From NCBI RefSeq assembly GCF_032854445.1, contig NC_088297.1, forward strand, positions 25,725,915 through 25,789,914: a stretch of DNA of 64,000 nucleotides, in the 5' to 3' direction. The stretch's first letter is position 1. Each line of letters begins with the position of its first letter. Both the position numbers and the translations under genes were made by a program. Under the pieces are notes generated by a model that worked only from the letters and a program-made list of their open reading frames with translations, ran no database searches and was not told where the DNA came from. Shown here piece after piece: positions 41,695 through 51,600 of the stretch. The DNA is from Liolophura sinensis. Taxonomy: Eukaryota > Mollusca > Polyplacophora > Chitonida > Chitonidae.

Positions 41695-42160
41695 TTTCTG
41701 TGCAAGCATTGTGTAACTGTTTTACCCATTGTGTTGGTTTGCTGACGTCACACACAAGTGTAAAAAAGCAAGCATTGTGTAAGTGTTTTACACATTGTGT
41801 CGGTTTGCTGATGTCACACACACACACGTCTAAAGAAGCAAGCATTGTGTAAGTGTTTCACCCATTGTGTTGGTTTGCTGACGTCACACACAAGTGTAAA
41901 AAAGCAAGCATTGTGTCAGTTTGCTGATGTCACACACACACGTCTAAAGAAGCAAGCATTGTGTAAGTGTTTCACCCATTGTGTCGGTTTGCTGATGTCA
42001 CACACACAAGTGTAAAAAAGCAAGCATTGTGTAAGTGTTTTACACATTGTGTCGGTTTGCTGATGTCACACACACACACGTCTAAAGAAGCAAAAATTGT
42101 GTAAGTGTTTCACCCATTGTGTCGGTTTGTTGATGTCACACACAAATCTAAAGGAGGAAT
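41695..42160. repeat. About 60-90-bp array, about 6 copies
   Basis: Repeated AAGCAAGCATTGTGTAAGTG, TTTCACCCATTGTGTCGGTT and TGCTGATGTCACACACACAC. Length varies through the CA run. Confidence 0.88.
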
Positions 42161-42331
42161 ATTTGTGTTAACATGAACATGGCATATTATTGACCTCAAT
42201 GTGTCAGCTTATTTTTATCTATGCAGTCAGCACCTCGAAAAGCTCTTTTGTTTTCCAGAAAAATTAGTCTAAATTTCCAGAATTATAAAAACTAAGATAC
42301 TGAACACCTCTGACAGATGATGCAGAGTTAA

Positions 42332-42438
42332 CCTACAGATGGTCGTGGGTTTCCCCCGGGTTTCCACCCACCATAGTGCTGGTGGAAATATAAGTGAAAT
42401 ATTCTTAAGTATGGCATAAAATACCAATGAAATAAATA
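42332..42438 (+). mobile_element. SINE 3' half
   Basis: ACAGATGGTCGTGGGTTTCC, TTTCCACCCACCATAGTGCT and AAGTATGGCATAAAATACCA then AATAAATAAAC. Confidence 0.75.
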
Positions 42439-42835
42439 AACAAATCATTCAGAGTTATTGATTTCCACAAAACATGGTATCATTTGTTAATGTGTTTGCA
42501 TGACTTAAAGCAGAAGTGAAGGCGACAGAAAATGGCTTATTTTTTCAGGGGGGGAGGGGGTGGTAGGGTTCTCGATGATCCAACAAAAGAGGTATTGTTG
42601 ATACCCAGCAATATTGGTTGTACATGTGCATGTAATTTGGCAAGCTAATTTAGATTTTCCTAATTATTATCATTTAATCTCACAGGCGGCATAAAACACA
42701 AATCATCATCAAAACATACAGACTTTGGACCTGGGGAACCTTTTCAGTATGACAGTCAAATGCTTGTATTATTATGTAAAGATTAATTATGTGTTATTTA
42801 TAACTGTTATATTATATTTAATGCTAATTTAAGAT

Positions 42836-42841
42836 AATAAA
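42836..42841 (+). terminator. Candidate polyadenylation signal
   Basis: AATAAA on the + strand, downstream of the myosin stop and not inside a SINE tail. One of several candidates (another at 44352-44357); only its motif and position support it. Confidence 0.25.
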
Positions 42842-43382
42842 CCTTTCCAAACTGTCAGTCAAGAACATGCAGTTGACCAATCATAAGCAGTATTGTTGCA
42901 AATAGGTTAACTGGATGTTCCACACATTGTTTACAAATGTTCAATCTTTCTGCGGCGCCACGGACATCACAATTGTGTTCACTGGGAATGGAATCAAACA
43001 TAACTGTGATGAGGAGGAGCTGTATCCATATTGGCCTATAACAGCCCAAGGCAGAAAAATCGTGCCACACCAGCATTTTTCATGTGCTTAATCAAAAGAT
43101 CTCCTACAGATCACAAACTCATCAGTATTTCGATGTATGCACAGGTAAATAAGAAACTGGTGCCGATTATTTCTAGTTTACTTACATCTTTTGAAGTTAG
43201 TTTTGTTTATATGTGTCATTTTGAAGACCTTAATGTGGCATCTTTCATGTGGGTGACAAAAATTTTCAGAAACTGGTGTCACATAGTTGCATGTAGATTT
43301 TGGAAGTAGATGTGGGCTGCGGTATATTCCTGTTGGACAGGATTTTATCAATACAGTATTATCATCAGCATTTTTGTTCAGT

Positions 43383-43945
43383 ATTGTATTGTCTGCAAAT
43401 AGGTCAGCTATGGGACTTTCCCAGCTGTTACACACAAACAAGTGTGACAAAGCCAAAGCAATATTGTCTGCGAATAGGTCAGCTGTGGGACTTTCCAAGC
43501 TGTTACGCACAAACAAGTGTGACAAAGCCAAAACAATATTGTCTGTAAATAGGTCAGCTATGGGACTTTCCCAGCTGTTACACACAAACAAGTGTGACAA
43601 AGCCGAAACAATATCATCTGTAAATAGGTCAGCTATTGGACTTCCCAAGCTGTTACGCGCGAACAAGTGTGACAAAGCCAAAACAATATCGTCTGTAAAT
43701 AGGTCAGCTATGGGACTTTCCCAGCTGTTACACACAAACAACTGTGACAAAACCAAAACAATATCGTCTGTAAATAGGTCAGCTATTGGACTTTCCAAGC
43801 TGTTACGCACAAACAAGTGTGACAAAGCCAAAGCAATATTGTCTGCAAATAGGTCAGCTATGGGACTTTCCAAACTGTTACACACGAACAAGTGTGACAA
43901 AGCCAAAACAATATTGTCTGTAAATAGGTCAGCTGCAGGGTTCAT
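43383..43945. repeat. 75-bp array, about 7.5 copies
   Basis: Units read AATATTGTCTGTAAATAGGT, CAGCTATGGGACTTTCCCAG and CTGTTACACACAAACAAGTG. Divisible by 3, so both strands are open for more than 200 codons; no start context or known domain. Confidence 0.93.
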
Positions 43946-45554
43946 ACATTGGTTTAATATGTGTGTGTATATCCAATGATTTTGTGATGTCCTGATCTGA
44001 CACTGACTTTACTGAGAATGGTACATGTGAACTAGCATCTAGTATCCAAGACTTTATAATTTGTGTGACACTTTCTGTGGAAACACGTGTGGGAGAGAGG
44101 TTCTGGGAGGTATTCCAAATAAGGTCCTCAGGACTGTTGATATAACACCTTGTGGTGACAAAATGTTTGCTGTATGTTGGGGTTTTTTTTTCCCAATGGA
44201 CAGACCCGTCTCTCTGGTTGTGAGTACATGTTTTTATGCATAAATATAATTCTATTTTTATACAGAAAGTGAGAACTGTTCTTTATTTTTCTAATCCCGG
44301 TAAAGAATGTACTGAATTGCTACTAAACTGAAATTTTGTACAATTAACCCTAATAAAGCGATAAAATTAACGCAAACAAGAATTTGAGTATTTCTGGTCA
44401 TTCTTAGATCATAATTTGAATTGACAGTTAATTTTGTGAGAGCATGCACAAAGTACATGAAGGCCTCCTGTATGTCACTTAAAGATTAGCATTTTTCAAG
44501 TGACACATTTTGCTTGAGTTTGAATGATTCATCCAGATAATAGGGCCCGATGGAAACCCACAACCATCTGCAGGTTGCTGGAAGACCTTCCAAGTACGGC
44601 CGAAGAGGATGCCAGCATGAGCTGAACTTGAACTCACAGCGATTACATTGGTGAGAGGCTCCTGAGTCATTATGCTGGGCCAGCGCACTAAACTAATGGG
44701 CTCCTATACTCTACGAGTCTGAATCCTTGCAAATGTTTCTGTGGACTAAATGGCTCCTGCAAGTGTGGAAGAACATGCAAAAAATGAACTGAGCCTTCAG
44801 AGCATGGATCCATCACTGTTTTATATATGAAAGTATTATATACATTTCGTTTGGGAGGCAAAGTTATCATTACAATCTTACTGCACAAAATTATTTAGCA
44901 CTATTGAATTTTTTTCAAGTCATCATAAAATGAGAGTTCATACAACAAGAAAATGTACGTTAAAAAAAAATACACCTTGTGAAATACAACAGACAGCCGA
45001 AGCCTTCTGCAGACAGTCAACAGTTATATGATGTAAAACACGTAAATATTTGTATCAAGTATTACATGACTTGAGAAGTCACTGATTATGGCACAAGTAT
45101 TGTCTACTCAGTAATAAAGGTATTATTAAAATTAAACATCTCGCTAAATCAAAAGTCCCCATCAAAATATATTGTACAATTTAACAAAACACCTTGTGAA
45201 AAGTAGCACGAGATATGCTGGTAAATTGATCCAAACTTAACAAAGAGATAAACATTTGTATTCAGTGTTTTAACATTTTGGTGGAGAAAAATCAACTCAT
45301 TACAATAATAACGATTTACAGACCATTGTCAGTTTTGTAATTAACATATTTAAAATTAAACACCTTGCCATAAATAATGGAGATATTAAATGGGTACTAA
45401 AAACAATCTAAAGTTAACCAAGAGTTGCCCTGAGGGTGTATGCTGAGCAGAACAATTCCAACCACATGTCTACAGACATTACAAATTATACTGCTCTGTC
45501 TGCTGGATGATTAGCATATTTAAAATTTGAAACAATTTAAATGAAAGCTCAGGC
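43946..45554. other. Intergenic spacer and reductase 3' flank
   Basis: Apart from a minus-strand SINE at 44538-44700 I see only AT-rich unfeatured DNA. The reductase 3' UTR must start at 45554 and run toward lower positions; its end is not identifiable. Confidence 0.5.
44538..44700 (-). mobile_element. SINE with tRNA-like head, minus orientation
   Basis: Reads GAAACCCACAACCATCTGCA, GGTTGCTGGAAGACCTTCCA, GCCAGCATGAGCTGAACTTG and GTGAGAGGCTCCTGAGTCAT. Reverse complement of the standard copy. Confidence 0.8.
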
Positions 45555-45614
45555 TCATCCTCTCCAGGGAGAAGTTGTGGGGTCCCATGTACAACTCTTT
45601 TGTGGCAACTTGTC
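45555..45614 (-). CDS. Reductase last coding exon
   Basis: After the acceptor AATTTCCAG it encodes DKLPQKSCTWDPTTSPWRG and TGA. W-D-P is the usual AKR C-terminal tail. Too short for ordinary ORF calling. Phase 0 entry matches MAVL at the end of the previous exon. Confidence 0.85.
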   Translation of the reverse strand, partial: DKLPQKSCTWDPTTSPWRG

Positions 45615-48600
45615 CTGGAAATTTAAGTGGAAAATGAATATGTTTTAAATATAAATTCCAGATCTGAATTCAGATTTTAAGTGATTTATTTATTTATTTG
45701 ATTGTTGTTTTACGCCGTAATGAAGAATATTTCACTTACACGATGGCAGCCAGCATTATGGTGGTAGCAAACCGGGCAGTGCTCGGGGGAAACCCAGGAC
45801 CTTCTGCAGGTTGCTGACAGACCTTCCCATGTATGTCCGGGTAAGTTTTATGGATGGAGGAAACCAGAGTGAGTGGCAGATCAAACAGAGATTCAGGAGT
45901 AATACCACAAGTTAAAACAGTCTTGGATCTATAAACAGATTTCTGATCCTGAGGCCAAGTGATCCGTGGATTGAAGGATTGGATGTGCTATGAGCAGAAC
46001 ACATATCAGTGTGATACACGTCAGCGTTTGATAGAGCCAACCATGGAACTTACCTTAGCTAAACGAATCTTAGGGGTAAACTTAAGTCTTATGAGACAAC
46101 ATGCCACCAATTCATTACAAAAATTTTTTAAAAAGTTTACAATATATTATACAATTTTACTTATGTATGTACTTATTTGATTGGTGCTTTATGCCATACT
46201 CAAGAATATTTCACTTATATGGCGGTGGCTAGCTTTATGGTGGGAAGAAACCAGGCTCTGCCTGGGGTGGAAGCCCATAACCACCTGCAGGTTGATGGAA
46301 GGCCATCCCACGTATGGCCGGAGAAGACGCCAACATCAGCTGAGCTCACAGCAACTACATTGGTGGATATGCATTTTTAAATGACAAATGTTATAACCAG
46401 CGTTATGATGGCTTACCAGCACAGCCATGTCAGCATCAGATATTGACCAATCAAACACCTGTGCATTCTCCACGATTCTGGCAGGTTTCGCTGACTTGGG
46501 TATTGTGATGTATCCCTTCTGTACACTCCAACGGATCATCACCTGGGCAGCGGTCTTCCCATAACTGAAACAATGAATTCAAACACATGGTTTTTCTTTG
46601 TTAGAGAAATACATGTACAAAACCACATTAACATCTCTGAGTGGAAGTGACTTATGACGAATGAGAAGGGTGGGCCTGAGATCACTGAGCCACTGAAGGT
46701 GTGCCCCACCAACCTTCACTGCACACCCGACAAATCTTCTGGTCCCCAGGTCATGGAGCAATGTTACAGGCTTGAGTCAAAGTTTTAATTATAAAATTTG
46801 GTATGTTCCTTTGTGTTATTTTAGCTGAAATTTGTTGCCCAATAACCTTCCAAGTATCTGCATTGTCAATCAATATTTTGACAGAAAAAAACAATTTTAA
46901 AGTGATTTGAAAATTTGACTTTAGTCTGAGATAACTTCGTGATCACTGGATATGGCCTATTTTATGCCAAAGCAGCAAAGAGCTTGATTTAAACATACAG
47001 TCTCATTGGCTAACAAGAGGATATAGAATCAAATTTGATTGGTTAGAGTGAGAGATACATATAGGCATGTCCAGGCCATGCCTAGCCAAAACTGAATTTT
47101 AGGTATTGTAGATTTATTCAAGTGTGACCACGGATGCAGGGTTAGACCAAGGAAACCCTGTCTCCACTGTCAGCCAATCAGCATTGACTGTACACTTTTA
47201 AAGGCCTGATAGTTAAAGTCAGCCTGCCTTCAGGCATTCTTAGATGTTATAAGAACCTTTAAGTAATTCTCTTGTAAATTGTTCTACAACGCCTATCTAT
47301 TCCCACACCTCGACAACAGCTGTAGTGTCCAGGGTAAGAGCTCAGCAGCAAACATAGAGAAGCTTACCAAACTATAGAAAAGAGCTGCTCGAATTATACT
47401 AAGTGCTAATATAACTGTCCCTAGTACAACCTTCTTGGTCAACTGCAATGGATGCCTTATCGTAGCAGAGTTAATTTTGGAGTTCTTTGTCTCTTATTTA
47501 AAACCGTCAATAACACAGCTGCAACTAAGGAATGGTTTTTGCCAAACAAATTCATGTGTGTCCAAACTGCGGGTCTACGAGCTATAACACTCTTAGATTC
47601 AGAACAAAGTGTCTTCAAAATGGTTTCTCAGTGCTGGGTGCAGCATTATGGAATTCTAGGCCAACTGAAATAAAAACAGCATTGTACAAATTGACTGTTA
47701 CCTTCAGTACAGATATTTTTATATAATAAACTCACCGTTCTGATAGTTTTGTTAGAATTGGCTCAGAAAATCGCTGCCCTTTTGCCAAAGGGCTGTAGCC
47801 CATGACGGCTATCCCATTCTCTCGACAGTACTTGACGACCTCAGATTTGTGTTGCCAGGGGTGGAGTTCAATTTGATTGACAGATGGGGTTGGTAACCCA
47901 GCAGTTTTCAACCCTTCCAGGTGCTGTATTCCGTAGTTAGACACTCCACAAGATCTGCATCAAAAACAACATTTGAAACTTTTTATTTTGAGTACATTTT
48001 GATGAATTTGACATTTTTATAAAGGAGAAGACCGTACAATAGTCAGCATCAGTGGAAAGGTCGCTGAAAACTCTCTCTCAAAAGCAAATAATAATAATGC
48101 TTTTAGATTGTTTTCATGGAATTAACTTGTAAATAGGGCCTTTATGGACCACACTGCCCTTGGGAAGGTACTCTGACATCACATCACCTTTTTCTTTCAC
48201 TTCACATCCACAGATCAATTTGTTTATATAGCTTAATACTTAATAGGCATCTTAAACACGTAGGCAAGATTAAGTCATATCCCCAACATCAATAGCAGTG
48301 TTGAGATTGGAAACAATTTCTAGTGATGTGAAAGTACAGTACTTAAATACCAGCTATAGGCTTCATGAAGCAAATGGCAGAGTTCAAACATTTGATTGTA
48401 TTTAACTATGAAAAAAAACAAAAAATGAATATTTTTCAGTATATTTGTCTGATGAATCTGATGAATGTTGCCTCATTTCCTTTCACATTACAGATTTATT
48501 TCGCACGTTCAGTTAACAGATATGAGGCAGTATACCTTACTTATCAGATCTTGTGTTTGTACGTGCAGGCATAGCCCTCTATGTACCACAATTGTCACAC

Positions 48601-51600
48601 AGCACACCTACCTTATCAGGCCTTCTTTCTGTAGGTCTAACACAGCCCTATATGTACCACAGTTGTCACATAGCACACCTACCTTATCAGGCTTTGTTTC
48701 TGTAGGACTAACACAGCCCTGTATGTACCACAGTTGTCACACAGCACACCTACCTTATCAGGCTTTGATTCCGTAGGTCTAACATGGCCCTGTATGTACC
48801 ACAGTTGTCACACAGCACGCCTACCTTATCAGGCCTTGTTTCTGTAGGTCTAACATAGCCCTGTATGTACCACAGTTGTCACACAGCACGCCTACCTTAT
48901 CAGGCCTTGTTTCTGTAGGTCTAACATAGCCCTGTATGTACCACAGTTGTCACACAGCACACCTACCTTATCAGGCCTTGTTTCTGTAGGTCTAACACAG
49001 CCCTGTATGTACCACAGTTGTCACACAGCATGCCTACCTTATCAGGCCTTGTTTCTGTAGGTCTAACACAGCCCTGTATGTACCACAGTTGTCACACAGC
49101 ACACCTACCTTATCAGGCCTTGTTTCTGTAGGTCTAACACAGCCCTGTATGTACCACAGTTGTCACACAGCACACCTACCTTATCAGGCCTTCTTTCTGT
49201 AGATCTAACACAGCCCTGTATGTACCACAGTTGTCACACAGCACACCTACCTTATCAGGCTTTGTTTCTGTAGGTCTAACACAGCCCTGTATGTACCACA
49301 GTTGTCACACAGCATGCCTACCTTATCAGGCCTTGTTTCTGTAGGTCTAACACAGCCCTGTATGTACCACAGTTGTCACACAGCACACCTACCTTATCAG
49401 GCCTTCTTTCTGTAGGTCTAACATAGCCCTGTGCGTACCACAGTTGTCACACAGCACGCCTACCTTATCAGGCCTTCTTTCTGTAGGTCTAACATAGCCC
49501 TGTATGTACCACAGTTGTACCACAGCACACCTACCTTATCAGGCCTTGTTTCTGTAGGTCTAACACGGCCCTGTATGTACCACAGTTGTCACACAGCACA
49601 CCTACCTTATCAGGCCTTGTTTCTGTAGATCTAACACAGCCCTGTATGTACCACAGTTGTCACACAGCACACCTACCTTATCAGGCCTTGTTTCTGTAGG
49701 TATAACACAGCCCTGTATGTACCACAGTTGTCACACAGCACACCTACCTTATCAGGCCTTCTTTCTGTAGATCTAACACAGCCCTGTATGTACCACAGTT
49801 GTCACACAGCACACCTACCTTATCAGGCCTTGTTTCTGTAGGTCTAACACAGCCCTGTATGTACCACAGTTGTCACACAGCACACCTACCTTATCAGGCC
49901 TTCTTTCTGTAGATCTAACACAGCCCTGTATGTACCACAGTTGTCACACAGCACACCTACCTTATCAGGCCTTGTTTCTGTAGGTCTAACACAGCCCTGT
50001 ATGTACCACAGTTGTCACACAGCATGCCTACCTTATCAGGCCTTGTTTCTGTAGGTCTAACACAGCCCTGTATGTACCACAGTTGTCACACAGCACACCT
50101 ACCTTATCAGGCCTTCTTTCTGTAGGTCTAACATAGCCCTGTGCGTACCACAGTTGTCACACAGCACGCCTACCTTATCAGGCCTTCTTTCTGTAGGTCT
50201 AACACAGCCCTGTATGTACCACAGTTGTCACACAGCACACCTACCTTATCAGGCTTTGTTTCTGTAGGTCTAACACAGCCCTGTATGTACCACAGTTGTC
50301 ACACAGCATGCCTACCTTATCAGGCTTTGTTTCTGTAGGTCTAACACAGCCCTGTATGTACCACAGTTGTCACACAGCATGCCTACCTTATCAGGCCTTG
50401 TTTCTGTAGGTCTAACATAGCCCTGTGCGTACCACAGTTGTCACACAGCACGCCTACCTTATCAGGCCTTCTTTCTGTAGGTCTAACATAGCCCTGTGCG
50501 TACCACAGTTGTCACACAGCACGCCTACCTTATCAGGCCTTCTTTCTGTAGATCTAACACAGCCCTGTATGTACCACAGTTGTCACACAGCACACCTACC
50601 TTATCAGGCTTTGTTTCTGTAGGTCTAACACAGCCCTGTGTGTACCACAGTTGTCACACAGCATGCCTACCTTATCAGGCCTTGTTTCTGTAGGTCTAAC
50701 ACAGCCCTGTATGTACCACAGTTGTCACACAGCACACCTACCTTATCAGGCCTTCTTTCTGTAGGTCTAACATAGCCCTGTGCGTACCACAGTTGTCACA
50801 CAGCACGCCTACCTTATCAGGCCTTGTTTCTCTAGGTCTGACATAGCCCTGTATGTACCACAGTTGTCACACAGCATGCCTACCTTATCAGGCCTTGTTT
50901 CTGTAGGTATAACACAGCCCTGTATGTACCACAGTTGTCATACAGCACACCTACCTTATCAGGCCTTGTTTCTCTAGGTCTGACATACCCCTGTATGTAC
51001 CACAGTTGTCACACAGCACGCCTACCTTATCAGGCCTTGTTTCTGTGGGTCTAACACAGCCCTGTATGTACCACAGTTGTCACACAGCACACCTACCTTA
51101 TCAGGCCTTGTTTCTGTAGGTCTAACATAGCCCTGTATGTACCACAGTTGTCAGATCCCATTGGGCTATGGATCAGGTACAAATCTATATAACCTATATC
51201 CATTCTGGAAACAGAAGAAAAAAATTTATGGTTAAATTATTTCATTTACAGCCACATGAGGTATCCAATCAAAACAGCTGTAATAAGAGAGTCATATTTG
51301 GTATCTGCTGGCATATATAATCTTTTCTGTAATAACTGAAATACTGCCAACGTTTTTGGTTTTTTTTCCCCACAAATGTAGAGTTAGATACACTATAATG
51401 TCTGACCTAAAGTTTTGACTATGAATATGATGTTCACCTTAGAGAAATATTTTACTGCTTGTACTGAACTACCATAACATGTACCCTGATCAACACATAA
51501 CATGTATCCTGATCAACACATAACATGTACCCTGATCAACACATAACATGTATCCTGATCAACACATAACATGTACCCTGATCAACACATAACATGTATC

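Larger units (their letters stand above)
38838..42860 (+). other. Myosin 3' UTR and/or downstream flank
   Basis: No coding exon recognised. It starts with a 37-45-bp TCTGTCTGGCTAAGCACTTG repeat (38850-39055), then AT-rich DNA, a 200-bp array, a CACACA-type array and a SINE half. The extent of the transcript is unknown. Confidence 0.5.

Noticed and set aside
43178-43979. Open frames over 200 codons on both strands
   Set aside because: Produced by a 75-bp array; no domain, start context or splice structure.
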